Numbered from the stretch's first letter, positions 7,893 to 16,101 are shown. The stretch: 64,000 nucleotides of DNA from Chromobacterium rhizoryzae (GCF_020544465.1 NZ_CP066126.1:1612001-1676000); one strand, 5' to 3'. The notes: a model not told the origin generated them from the sequence alone. Program-made: numbers and translations.

Positions 7893-8734
7893 GGGCGTCC
7901 GCCTCGCCCGAACGCTTGCGCGCCGCCTTGCCGCAGCTGACCCAGGCGGCGCGGGTGGACCTGGCGCTGACCCTGGCCGGCGCCAAGCCGCTGGCGCGGG
8001 TGTCCTGCGCCTACCGCGAGGCGGAGTCGGTGATCGGCGCGCTGCGGCGGTTGGGCTTGCACGCCCGGCGCTGGGAGCGGGCCTTGCGGCCGGCGGTGGC
8101 GGACGCCGACGACTACGTGGTGTCCGCCGTGGCCAGCGACGAGACGGCCGCGCCGGACGCGCGCGCCTTCGTCTTCGCCGCCCGCGACGGCGAACTGGCG
8201 GAGCTGGCCGCGCGCTTCACCGACAACGACGTCATCGCCGGCCGCCTGCTGGGCTATCCGGATTGCTGCGTGCAAGCCTATCTGGCGCATCGCGACCATC
8301 ATCACGCCCGCCTGGAGCCGGCTTTCGCCGGCGACGGCGGCGCGCTGCCCTACTGGACCAACACCATGCTGGACGTGTTCGGCTGGCATCTGCTCAGCCA
8401 CTTCCCCTGCCGCGCCGACTGCGCGGCCAGCCGCGATCAGGCGATGCGGCATTGGGAGGCGCTGTGCCGGCTCGACCCCGGCTTTGGCCTGGCGACGGCG
8501 CGTCATCTGCGCAGCCTGGTGCTGCGCCATCCGCGGCTGGGGCTGGTTTACGGCCAGCCGCTGGCGGACGGCGGCTTGCGGCTGCTGGGCGGCTCCGCCG
8601 CCTTCCGCGCTGCGCTGGGCGATGTCGAGCGGGTGAGCCGCCGGCCCGGCGGGCTGGCGATCGGCGATTTTGCCGTGAGCGGCCTGGAAACCTTCGACTT
8701 CACCGCGGGCAGCGACGATGTCCACCCCGTTTGA
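7814..8734 (+). CDS. DUF483-like protein, copy B
   Basis: 306 residues. The ATG at 7814 is set by a very strong site (AGGAGGAGGA at 7801-7810), so the gene begins 79 bp before copy A ends, in another frame. It shares with copy A the blocks LAGAKPLAR (54-62), LLGYPDCC (C151, C152) and LLSHFPCRADC (H196, C199, C203). Overall identity otherwise looks low. The first 30 residues are not matched in copy A and are a by-product of the overlap. The preserved metal-ligand-like residues in both copies argue that both are functional rather than one being a relic. They may form a heterodimer, in line with the other paired genes here (inference). Confidence 0.65.
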   Translation: MRAQRAERARSGETAHGTLASGGVSIRASASPERLRAALPQLTQAARVDLALTLAGAKPLARVSCAYREAESVIGALRRLGLHARRWERALRPAVADADDYVVSAVASDETAAPDARAFVFAARDGELAELAARFTDNDVIAGRLLGYPDCCVQAYLAHRDHHHARLEPAFAGDGGALPYWTNTMLDVFGWHLLSHFPCRADCAASRDQAMRHWEALCRLDPGFGLATARHLRSLVLRHPRLGLVYGQPLADGGLRLLGGSAAFRAALGDVERVSRRPGGLAIGDFAVSGLETFDFTAGSDDVHPV

Positions 8735-9869
8735 CGATCTCGCCGCCAGCGCCGCCTGCCCGGGCGATCCGGACGGGCTGGCGCTGCTGGAAAGCTGCGC
8801 GGTCCGGGCCTGGCGACAAAGCCTGAGCGTTTTCCTAGAGCGCGTCGCGCCGGCCATCGCCTTGCCCGGCGGCGCGGCGCGGGCGCTGCGCGCGCTGGCA
8901 GAAGCGGAGCCGGATTTCGAACGGCTATGGCACCCGGCGCTGGGCGCGCTGGCCCAGGCCGAGCGCCAGCCTCGCGCCGGCTTTCTGTTGGCCTGCGCGC
9001 TGGAGATCGCCTGGCACGCCCACCTGAGCGGGGTCGCCGGCGAATGGCGCGCGCGCTGGAGCCCGCCGCGCACCCTGGCGCTGCCGGATCGGATCGCCGA
9101 CGTCCGCGCGCTCAGCGTCGTCGCGGACGGGCGGACGCTGACGCTGAAGGCCGCCGGCGCGGACGGTTCGCGGCTGGCGCTGAGCGCCGCGGCGGCGCTA
9201 TGGGGCGGGGCGGGCAGAAGCCCCGTTCTGGCCGCCTATCCGGTGCGCACCCCGGACGATCGCGAGCAGGCCGCCGGCGAGCCGGACGCGGCAGCCGGCC
9301 GGGCGCTGGCCGCCGGGCTGGCCTTGATCGAGCAGGGCGCGCCGGCCTACGGCCCCTGGGTGCGCCGCCTGGTGCGCCAGGTCCGGCCGCTGAGGCAAAG
9401 CGGCGGCCTGGTGTCCAGCTGGAGCAGCCTGCACTATCCGGGGCTGGTGTCGATGACGCTGTTCGCCTCGCCGCTGGACATGGCGGAAACCCTGGTTCAC
9501 GAAGCCAGCCATCAGCACTTCCACTTGCTGGACCGGTTGTTCCCCTTGAGCGAGCGCGGGGCGGAAGAATGGCTGTACTCCCCGGTCAAGCGCTGTCGGC
9601 GTCCGGCCCTCATGCTGCTGCTGGCCTACCACGCCTTCGGCAATGTGGCGCTGTTTTTCGACGCCTTGCGGCGCAACGGCCGCTTGGCAGACGCCGACTG
9701 GCGTCATCACATGGCGGACTTGCGCGACTGGCTGCCGCGCATGGCCGCGGAACTGGAGCGGGCGCGCAGTCTGAGCCCGGCAGGGCGGCGCTTCCTGGAC
9801 GCCTTGCAGTTGCCATTGCGGCCGCTGCTGAAGCCGGCGGCGAGCCCGATCGAGGAGATCGCGCGATGA
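8718..9869 (+). CDS. HExxH-type putative peptide beta-hydroxylase, copy A
   Basis: 383 residues overlapping the previous gene by 17 bp. The metal motif is HEASH (261-265) within ETLVHEASHQHFHLLD, followed about 40 residues later by SPVKRCRRPALMLLLAYHAF, where H305 is a candidate third ligand. This arrangement fits the HEXXH-motif family found beside RiPP genes, annotated as alpha-ketoglutarate-dependent HExxH-type peptide beta-hydroxylase, not a zinc protease. The N-terminal half is helical and Ala/Leu-rich with little recognisable motif. Copy B follows immediately and keeps the same two motifs. No signal peptide, so it should act in the cytoplasm on the precursor. Confidence 0.75.
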   Translation: MSTPFDDLAASAACPGDPDGLALLESCAVRAWRQSLSVFLERVAPAIALPGGAARALRALAEAEPDFERLWHPALGALAQAERQPRAGFLLACALEIAWHAHLSGVAGEWRARWSPPRTLALPDRIADVRALSVVADGRTLTLKAAGADGSRLALSAAAALWGGAGRSPVLAAYPVRTPDDREQAAGEPDAAAGRALAAGLALIEQGAPAYGPWVRRLVRQVRPLRQSGGLVSSWSSLHYPGLVSMTLFASPLDMAETLVHEASHQHFHLLDRLFPLSERGAEEWLYSPVKRCRRPALMLLLAYHAFGNVALFFDALRRNGRLADADWRHHMADLRDWLPRMAAELERARSLSPAGRRFLDALQLPLRPLLKPAASPIEEIAR

Positions 9870-11101
9870 CCCCTGAAATCGCCCGCGCTTATTCCAGCCC
9901 CTTCGAAGCCTTCGACGAGGACTGGCACGCCGGCTGGACGCGGCAGCTGCGCGGCCGGCAGTTGAACGCCTTTCTCGAGCATTGGCGGCCCTTGCTGCAG
10001 CGCCACGCGCCCGGCATCGCCCCGGCCTTGTCGGAGATGGCCGCCGCCATGCTGTCCGCGGGCGACGCCGACGCGGCCGAGACCGCGCGGCTGACCGAGC
10101 TGGCCGCGCATCCGTTTTGCAATCTGCAAGCGCTGCGAGACGAAGAGGCCCGCCAGCCGGACCTGTTGCTGTCGCGCGCCCTGCAATGCGCGCTGCACTG
10201 GACCGCGCACCGGCCCGGCCGCGAATTCCACCTGCGGCTGTCCCGGCCGCTGGCGCTGGGCTTCGCCGGCTACGCGCTGCCGGCCGCCGTCGCCTACCGC
10301 GTCAGCGGCGACGCGCAAAGGCTGGAAATCCGGCTGGACACCGCCGCGCACACGCAGCGCGGCTGCGCTTTCGAGCGCGAGGGCGAGAGCTGGCGCAGCG
10401 TGACGGGACCGGCGCGCAAACTGCCGGCCGTCGCCCTGGGCGAGGCGGGGCCGGACATCGTGCTGCGGCCCTTGCCGCGCAGCCTGCTGAACCCGGACCC
10501 GGAGGTCGTCCCGGCCGGCCCGGGCTGCGCCGCCACCTTGAACCGGGCGATGACGCTGATCGCCTGTTATTCCCCGGCCTACCACCGCTGGATCGCCCGT
10601 CTGCTGCGCGTGGTGTCCCCGCTGCGGCTGGAACCGGGCAAGTTCAACAGCGAAAGTTATTCCATGCTCAACGGCGCGCTGTACATGACCATCCATCCGG
10701 ACCCCTTGCGCTGCGCCGAAACCCTGGTGCATGAGGTCAGCCACGATTATCTGCACCAGCTCGCCGCCATGGGCGCGCTGAGCGATCCCTCGCTGGGCGA
10801 AACCTTCCATTCCCCGGCGCGCGGCGCGCAGCGGCCGACGCTGGGCATCCTCAAGGCCCACCACGCCTTCGTCAACGTGCTGATTTTCTACTACCGGCTG
10901 ATCATGGCCGGCGTCGCGGTGCACAGCGAGCTGGCGCGCAATGTGTCGGAGCTGGAAGACTGGCGCGCCCAGATGGAAGAATCTCTGGCCCGGGCGCGGG
11001 CGCTGACCGCGCTGGGACAGGCTTTGTGGCGGCCGCTGGCGCTGAGGGCGGACCAGTTCCGCGCCTTGGCCGGCCGCGACGCCGCGGCACATTGCGCATA
11101 G
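9866..11101 (+). CDS. HExxH-type putative peptide beta-hydroxylase, copy B
   Basis: 411 residues, starting in the stop codon of copy A (ATGA). It has HEVSH (289-293) in ETLVHEVSHDYLHQL, and SPARGAQRPTLGILKAHHAF with H332/H333, aligned to the same elements of copy A. The spacing between the two motifs is nearly identical in both copies, and the flanking helix (AETLVHE) is conserved, so they are ancient duplicates. Two copies may hydroxylate different residues or work as a heteromer. As in copy A, the family assignment rests on the ETLVHExSH and RPxLxxLxAxHAFxNV patterns; biochemical activity is inferred from the named family. Confidence 0.75.
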   Translation: MTPEIARAYSSPFEAFDEDWHAGWTRQLRGRQLNAFLEHWRPLLQRHAPGIAPALSEMAAAMLSAGDADAAETARLTELAAHPFCNLQALRDEEARQPDLLLSRALQCALHWTAHRPGREFHLRLSRPLALGFAGYALPAAVAYRVSGDAQRLEIRLDTAAHTQRGCAFEREGESWRSVTGPARKLPAVALGEAGPDIVLRPLPRSLLNPDPEVVPAGPGCAATLNRAMTLIACYSPAYHRWIARLLRVVSPLRLEPGKFNSESYSMLNGALYMTIHPDPLRCAETLVHEVSHDYLHQLAAMGALSDPSLGETFHSPARGAQRPTLGILKAHHAFVNVLIFYYRLIMAGVAVHSELARNVSELEDWRAQMEESLARARALTALGQALWRPLALRADQFRALAGRDAAAHCA

Positions 11102-11110
11102 GGGGCGATC

Positions 11111-12235
11111 ATGTTGGAAAACGTGCTGTTCTTCGAGCAACCGTACCGCCACTTCCTCTGCTTCGACACCTTCGATGAGACGGTGGCCCAACAGGCGGAC
11201 GCGGTGCTCAGAGGCCCGCTGCCCTGGGAGGAGCGGGTGGGGGATTTCTTCGTCACCTACCGGCTGGATCTGCGCCGGCTCTATCAGCTGCGGCCGGACG
11301 CGCCGGCCTTTGTGCGCGAGGAGTTTCTGGACGCCTTGCGCGAGCAGATGCAAATCCTGTTCGAGGTGCCGCTGTCCGCGGACGACATTCAGGTGCTGGG
11401 GCACCGCATGGTGCCGGGCCAGCGCATCGGCGTGCATAACGACAATCCCGGCCTGGGCTACGAAGGCTACCGCGTGGTGGTGCAATTCACCCGCGACCAC
11501 CGGCCGGAAGACGGCGGCTTGCTCAATATCCACGCCGGCGACGAGCCGGAGGCCGTCTACCAGAGCATCCGGCCCTATCCCAATATGGCCTTCGGCTTTG
11601 AGATGAGCGCGCATTCCTACCACTCGGTGTCGGCGCTGACGCGACAGCCGCGCGACGCGCTGATCTTCAATTTCTGGCACCAGGGCAACACCCCGGCGGT
11701 GGAGCGCCGGGTGCGGCAAACCCTGGCGCAGCTGTTTCCGGACGCGGCGCTGGCCGCATCCGATCCCGGCGAGCGCGGCCTGCACCGCGACGGCGACGTT
11801 TCGGATGCGCCCGATTGGTCGGCGCCGAGCGCGGCGCAAGCGCTGTTGGCGGAGTGGGGGCTGGGCGGCGCGGCGCAGGCGGCCGGCCTGCTGCTGGCCG
11901 CCGCCCGTTCCGGCGCGCCGGAACCCGTCCGCGCGCCGGAAGTGAGCGCGGCCCTGGCGCGGCTGGGATTCGCGCCCGGCGCGCCGCTGCCGGCCAGCGA
12001 GGCCATACACGCCGCCGCCCAGGTCAACGTGGGCTTGAGCACCGACCCGGACACCCTGCGCGCCGCGCTGGTGCTGGCGGTGTGGGTGGCCAGCGCACCC
12101 AGCCGCATGTTCACCCACGAGCATTGGCGCCGCTGCGCCGCCCAGGTTCGCCCCTGGGCGCATCGCTTGCCGATACGCGTGATGCACCTGGCCGAGACGC
12201 TGTTCCCGGAATGGCCTCAGACCGGCGCGGGATAG
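11111..12235 (+). CDS. 2-oxoglutarate/Fe(II)-dependent oxygenase with helical C-terminal domain
   Basis: 374 residues. Residues 1-200 form a prolyl-hydroxylase-type double-stranded beta helix: the HxD pair is H109/D111 (RIGVHNDNPG), the distal His is probably H171 (SYHSVS), and the 2-oxoglutarate-binding Arg is probably R181 (QPRDALIFNFW). Residues 210-374 are an Ala-rich helical extension I do not recognise. It lies 9 bp after the HExxH copy B stop with a GGGGGCGATC leader, and is the last gene of the operon. It adds a third oxygenase of an unrelated fold to the two HExxH proteins, so the product is expected to be heavily hydroxylated (inference). The substrate could be the precursor or a free amino acid. 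Confidence 0.75.
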   Translation: MLENVLFFEQPYRHFLCFDTFDETVAQQADAVLRGPLPWEERVGDFFVTYRLDLRRLYQLRPDAPAFVREEFLDALREQMQILFEVPLSADDIQVLGHRMVPGQRIGVHNDNPGLGYEGYRVVVQFTRDHRPEDGGLLNIHAGDEPEAVYQSIRPYPNMAFGFEMSAHSYHSVSALTRQPRDALIFNFWHQGNTPAVERRVRQTLAQLFPDAALAASDPGERGLHRDGDVSDAPDWSAPSAAQALLAEWGLGGAAQAAGLLLAAARSGAPEPVRAPEVSAALARLGFAPGAPLPASEAIHAAAQVNVGLSTDPDTLRAALVLAVWVASAPSRMFTHEHWRRCAAQVRPWAHRLPIRVMHLAETLFPEWPQTGAG

Positions 12236-12265
12236 GAGGGCCCGGCCGACGCGCCGAGCGCGGGC

Positions 12266-12868
12266 TCAGGCCTTGACGGCCGCCGTCCAAAGCGGGGCCA
12301 TGGCGACGCGCACCGAGGCCAAGAGCCGCTCGCGCGGCACGCCGTCGCGCGCCTGCACCGAGATGCCGTGCAATTGCGCGGCGTAGAAATCGCCCAGTGC
12401 GTCCGCATCGGCGTCCGGCCGCAGCTGGCCGTCGGCCACGCCGCGCCGCAGCCGCTCCGTCACCGACTGGGTGCGCTCTTGGCGCTGCGCGCGCAGCCAT
12501 TCCTGCACGCCGTCGTTCTGTTCCGAGCAATTGGTGGCCGCCGACACCACCATGCAGCCCTGCGGCGCGTCATGCCGGGTGTAGAGCATGACCGCGTCGC
12601 GCAGCATCCGCTCGATGGCGGCGGCCACATCGCTCTCCTGGCGCAGCGCCAGATCGGCGAAGCCGCCGTCCCCGGCGGCGTAGCGCGCCACCGCCTCGCG
12701 GAACAAACCCTCCTTGCTGCCGAAGGCCGCGTAGATCCGCGCCGAGGCGATGCCCAGCGCCGCAACCAGATCCGACATCGACGTGCCCTCGTAGCCGCGC
12801 CGCCAAAAGGCCAGCATCGCCTGTTGCAACGCCTGTTCCCGGTCAAACTCCCTAGGCCTGCCCGCCAT
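12266..12868 (-). CDS. TetR/AcrR family repressor
   Basis: 200 residues. The N-terminal helix-turn-helix (about 8-55; GRPREFDREQAL...GYEGTSMSDLVAALGIASARIYAAFGSKE) is the TetR signature, followed by an all-helical ligand domain. The start at 12868 has a good ribosome site (GGCGGAAAG). An upstream in-frame start would run through the operator and is rejected. It is divergent from the isomerase-hydrolase-esterase operon, and a perfect 16-bp palindrome sits on that operon's promoter 80 bp away, so it most likely represses that operon and perhaps itself. The inducer is unknown. Confidence 0.88.
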   Translation of the reverse strand: MAGRPREFDREQALQQAMLAFWRRGYEGTSMSDLVAALGIASARIYAAFGSKEGLFREAVARYAAGDGGFADLALRQESDVAAAIERMLRDAVMLYTRHDAPQGCMVVSAATNCSEQNDGVQEWLRAQRQERTQSVTERLRRGVADGQLRPDADADALGDFYAAQLHGISVQARDGVPRERLLASVRVAMAPLWTAAVKA

Positions 12869-12919
12869 CTTTCCGCCTCGCTCGATTGTTCTTGGGCGGA
12901 ATTTTATCGCGCTCCGCCG

Positions 12920-12964
12920 TTGACGTGTAGCCTTGGCGTCGCCTATTATTTGTCGATCGACAAA
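12920..12964 (+). promoter_or_regulatory. Sigma-70 promoter overlapped by a TetR operator
   Basis: A -35 TTGACG (12920-12925) and a -10 TATTAT (12944-12949) are 18 bp apart. The perfect palindrome TTTGTCGATCGACAAA (12949-12964) begins on the last base of the -10 and ends 16 bp before the isomerase start, an ideal place for a repressor. The divergent TetR gene is the obvious candidate binder. Confidence 0.8.
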
Positions 12965-12980
12965 CAATTAAGGGCGACAC

Positions 12981-14036
12981 ATGAAAACACTCAAGGGACC
13001 CAGCCTGCACCTGGCTCAATTCGGCGCGGATCAAGCCCCGTTCAACAGCCTGGACGGCATCGCCGGCTGGGCGGCGCGCACCGGCTTCAAGGCCTTGCAG
13101 ATTCCGGCCTGGGACAGCCGCTTCATCGATGTGGAGCGCGCCGCCGCCAGCCAGGACTATTGCGATGAAGTCACCGGCACGCTGGCCGCGCACGGTTTGG
13201 AGATCAGCGAGCTGAGCACGCACATCTTCGGGCAACTGGTCGCCGTGCATCCGGCCTACGACGCGATGTGCGACAACTTCGCGCCGCCCGGCCTGCGCGG
13301 CAAGCCGGCGGAGCGCGCCGCCTGGGCGTTGGAGCGTCTGCGGATGGCGGCCCAGGCCTCGCGGCGGCTGGGCCTGAGCGAGATGGGCACGTTTTCCGGC
13401 TCCTTCGTCTGGCCGTATCTGTTCCCGTTTCCGCAACGGCCGGAAGGGCTGATTGAAACCGCCTTCGAAGAACTGGCGCGGCGCTGGCGGCCGATTCTCG
13501 ACGTCTGCGACGAACACGGCGTCAATCTGTGCTACGAAATCCACCCCAGCGAAGACCTGCACGACGGCGCCAGCTTCGAACGCTTCTACGAGCTGGTGGA
13601 CCGGCACGCGCGCTGCAAGATGCTGTTCGACCCCAGCCACCTGGTGTTGCAGCAACTGGATTACCTCGCCTTCCTGGACATCTATCACGAGCACATCCGC
13701 ATGTTCCATGTGAAGGACGCCGAATTCCGGCCCAACGGCCGGCAAGGCATTTACGGCGGCTACAGCGGCTGGATGGAGCGCGCCGGACGCTTCCGTTCCC
13801 TGGGCGACGGCCAGGTGGACTTCAAGGCGATCTTCTCCAAGCTGGCGCAATACGACTACGAGGGCTGGGCCACGCTGGAGTGGGAGTGCTGCCTCAAGAA
13901 CCAGGAGGACGGCGCGCGCGAAGGCGTCGACTTCATCAACCGCCACATCATCCATGTGACCGAGCGCGTATTCGACGACTTCGCCGGCGCCGCGGTCGAT
14001 CAGCAGCAGATCCGCGCGATGCTGGGCATCGCCTGA
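12981..14036 (+). CDS. Sugar phosphate isomerase/epimerase (AP endonuclease 2 TIM-barrel family)
   Basis: 351 residues of xylose-isomerase-like TIM barrel. Metal-binding positions are recognisable as E in NLCYEIHPSED (about 184), D and H in MLFDPSHL (about 217-220), H/D in FHVKDAEF and E in ATLEWECC near the C-terminus. Family members interconvert keto and aldo sugars or inositols; the exact substrate is not predictable. It begins the three-gene operon controlled by the TetR operator. A plausible ribosome site (TTAAGGGCGAC) precedes the ATG. The neighbours are two hydrolases of the alpha/beta fold, suggesting a small catabolic or detoxification module. Confidence 0.82.
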   Translation: MKTLKGPSLHLAQFGADQAPFNSLDGIAGWAARTGFKALQIPAWDSRFIDVERAAASQDYCDEVTGTLAAHGLEISELSTHIFGQLVAVHPAYDAMCDNFAPPGLRGKPAERAAWALERLRMAAQASRRLGLSEMGTFSGSFVWPYLFPFPQRPEGLIETAFEELARRWRPILDVCDEHGVNLCYEIHPSEDLHDGASFERFYELVDRHARCKMLFDPSHLVLQQLDYLAFLDIYHEHIRMFHVKDAEFRPNGRQGIYGGYSGWMERAGRFRSLGDGQVDFKAIFSKLAQYDYEGWATLEWECCLKNQEDGAREGVDFINRHIIHVTERVFDDFAGAAVDQQQIRAMLGIA

Positions 14037-14067
14037 CTTTCCATCCACTTTTTCAGCGAGACTACAG

Positions 14068-14946
14068 ATGTCGGCACTTCCCCTTATCGACACCGAATCC
14101 GATTTCATTCACGACTACGTGCGGCTGGACGGCCAGCGCGTCCATGTGGTCACCGCCGGAGGCGGCCGGCCGGTGCTGCTGATCCCCGGCTGGCCGCAAA
14201 CCTGGTTCGCCTGGCGTCATGTGATGCGCGCCTTGGCCGCGCGCGGCTTCCAGGCCATCGCCGTGGATCCGCCGGGCACCGGCTTGTCCAGCCGGCCGGA
14301 CAGCGGCTACGACACCGGCGCCGTCGCCGCCACATTGCGCCAGGTGATGAGCCGGCTGGGCCATGAGCGTTACCAGGTGGTGGGCCACGATGTGGGCATG
14401 TGGCTGGCTTACGCGCTGGCCAGCGACCACCCCGGCGTGGTCAGCCGGCTGGCGCTGACCGAGGCGGTGATACCCGGGCTGGCGCCGGCGCCGTCGATTT
14501 TCGCGCCGCCGGAAGAAAACATCTTCCTGTGGCATTTCATGTTCAACCAGTTGGCCGACTTGCCGGAAACGCTGATCGCCGGGCGCGAGCGCGCCTATCT
14601 GGACTTCATGTTCCAGCGCTGGTCATGGCGGCGTAACCGGGTGGCGGCGGAGGTGTATATCGACGCCTACTCCTCGCCGGGCGGCCTGCGCGGCGGCTTC
14701 GCCTATTACCGGGCCATTCCCGAAACCATCCGTCAGAACCAGCGGCGCGCGCAAAGCAAGCTGGCCATGCCGGTGCTCGCCATCGGCGCCGAGCACGCCA
14801 CCGGCAAGGCCCCGCTGGACACCATGCGCGGCCAGGCCGACGACTTGCGCGGCGTGGTCATCCCGGATTGCGGCCACTTCATCATGGAGGAGGCCGCCGA
14901 CGAGTTCATCGCTGAACTGCTGCCCTTCCTGGAAAGCGAGGACTGA
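14068..14946 (+). CDS. Alpha/beta hydrolase, epoxide-hydrolase/haloalkane-dehalogenase type
   Basis: 292 residues. The oxyanion motif is PGWPQTW (about 43-49), the nucleophile elbow GHDVGM has Asp rather than Ser (about residue 109), and the catalytic His lies in CGHFIMEE near the C-terminus. An Asp nucleophile with HGWP-like motif is typical of epoxide hydrolases and dehalogenases. It follows the isomerase by 31 bp and precedes the esterase by 1 bp, so it is co-transcribed under the TetR operator. No signal peptide. The natural substrate is unknown. Confidence 0.82.
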   Translation: MSALPLIDTESDFIHDYVRLDGQRVHVVTAGGGRPVLLIPGWPQTWFAWRHVMRALAARGFQAIAVDPPGTGLSSRPDSGYDTGAVAATLRQVMSRLGHERYQVVGHDVGMWLAYALASDHPGVVSRLALTEAVIPGLAPAPSIFAPPEENIFLWHFMFNQLADLPETLIAGRERAYLDFMFQRWSWRRNRVAAEVYIDAYSSPGGLRGGFAYYRAIPETIRQNQRRAQSKLAMPVLAIGAEHATGKAPLDTMRGQADDLRGVVIPDCGHFIMEEAADEFIAELLPFLESED

Positions 14947-14947
14947 G

Positions 14948-15889
14948 ATGCCCTTGGATAGCAAGATCCAGCAGTGGCTGGAACAGGCGGCGGCGGGCGA
15001 CGCCGCCGCGCCCGCGGACATGGCGCGGTTGCGCGCCGATACCGATGCCGGGCTGCGCCAACAGCACGGCCCGCTGGAAGACGTGGCGCGGGTGGAGGTT
15101 TTCCAAGTGAAGGCGCGGGACGGCTACCCGCTGCGGGTGATCGGCTATTGGCCCGAGGCCCGCGCGGCGGCGCAGCCGGCGCTGGTCTTCGCCCACGGCG
15201 GCGGCTGGTGTCTGGGCTCGGCCGAGGTCTACGACAACCCCTGCCGCGCGCTGGCCCAGGCCACCGGCTGCGTGGTCTTGTCCGTCGATTACCGGCTGGC
15301 GCCCGAGCACCGCTATCCGGTGCCGCTGCGCGATGTGTATGACGCCTTGTGCTGGGTGTTTGAACACGCGCAAGCGCTCGGCCTGGACCCCAAGCGGCTG
15401 GGCGTGGCCGGGGACAGCGCCGGCGGCAACCTCGCCGCCGCGGCCTGCCTGCTGGCGCGCGATCACGGCGGCCCATCCATCGCCCATCAACTGCTGATCT
15501 ACCCGGCCTTGAGCCACAAGATGGACAGCGCCTCCTACCAGGCTTACGGCGACGGCTATTATCTGACGCGGGAGTTGATGCGCTTCTGCTACTCCAGCTA
15601 TCTGTCCGCGGAGGAAGAGGGGGCGTCGCCCTATGTCTCGCCGCTGCTGGCGACCCGCCTGGATGGCCTGCCGAGCGCGACCATCCTGACCGCCGAGTTC
15701 GATCCCTTGCGCAGCGAGGCGGAGGACTACGCCGCGCGGCTGAACGCGGCAGGCGTCAAGGCGACGGCGCGGCAGCTGGACGGCATGGTCCATGGCTGCA
15801 TCCACATGCTGGGGCTGACGCCGGCCGCCGGCGCGCTGTTCGACATCGCCGGCGGCGAGGTGAGGGCGGCCTTGGGCGTGGACGGCTGA
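14948..15889 (+). CDS. Alpha/beta hydrolase, hormone-sensitive-lipase type esterase
   Basis: 313 residues. It has HGGGW (about 76-80, oxyanion hole), the nucleophile motif GDSAGG (about 156-161), an Asp in the LTAEFDPLRSE region and His in DGMVHGC near the C-terminus: the complete HSL/BD-FAE catalytic set. The ATG lies one base after the previous stop, indicating translational coupling. It would hydrolyse small carboxylic esters. As the third gene of the TetR-regulated operon it probably acts on the same compound class as its neighbours (inference). Confidence 0.85.
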   Translation: MPLDSKIQQWLEQAAAGDAAAPADMARLRADTDAGLRQQHGPLEDVARVEVFQVKARDGYPLRVIGYWPEARAAAQPALVFAHGGGWCLGSAEVYDNPCRALAQATGCVVLSVDYRLAPEHRYPVPLRDVYDALCWVFEHAQALGLDPKRLGVAGDSAGGNLAAAACLLARDHGGPSIAHQLLIYPALSHKMDSASYQAYGDGYYLTRELMRFCYSSYLSAEEEGASPYVSPLLATRLDGLPSATILTAEFDPLRSEAEDYAARLNAAGVKATARQLDGMVHGCIHMLGLTPAAGALFDIAGGEVRAALGVDG

Positions 15890-15973
15890 CTGCGTTTCAA
15901 GCGACGGCCGCCAGGCGGCGTAGTTCAAGGCCCAGGAGATGGGGATGGCTAAGCCAGGCGGTGGATGCGGCCT

Positions 15974-16030
15974 AAGGCCCATTAACAAAACTCCTGATCC
16001 TGCGTTACGCCTCCTTATGGAGTCATGTTC
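15974..16030 (-). repeat. Partial copy of the inverted-repeat element found whole at 55877
   Basis: The string TTAACAAAACTCCTGATCC, then TGCGTTACGCC, matches one end of the 113-bp element at 55877-55989 read on the minus strand. The other end is lost. It marks the boundary between the GC-rich esterase operon and the AT-rich VanX patch. A third, degenerate relative is near 29122. Confidence 0.55.
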
Positions 16031-16101
16031 GCATGAAGAGGCGTGACGACAGGTTCACACAAAATTTCGAATTCACTTTCATCAACCGTTCAAAGAGCGA
16101 T

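Noticed and set aside
9481..10800. Reading the HExxH proteins as secreted zinc metallopeptidases.
   Set aside because: No signal peptide, no standard third ligand of gluzincins or metzincins, and the location in a peptide-modification operon fits the HExxH hydroxylase-like family better.
12236..12265. A terminator between the 2OG oxygenase and the convergent TetR gene.
   Set aside because: There is GC-rich partial complementarity (GCCCG...CGGGC) but the stem is short and no T run follows on either strand.
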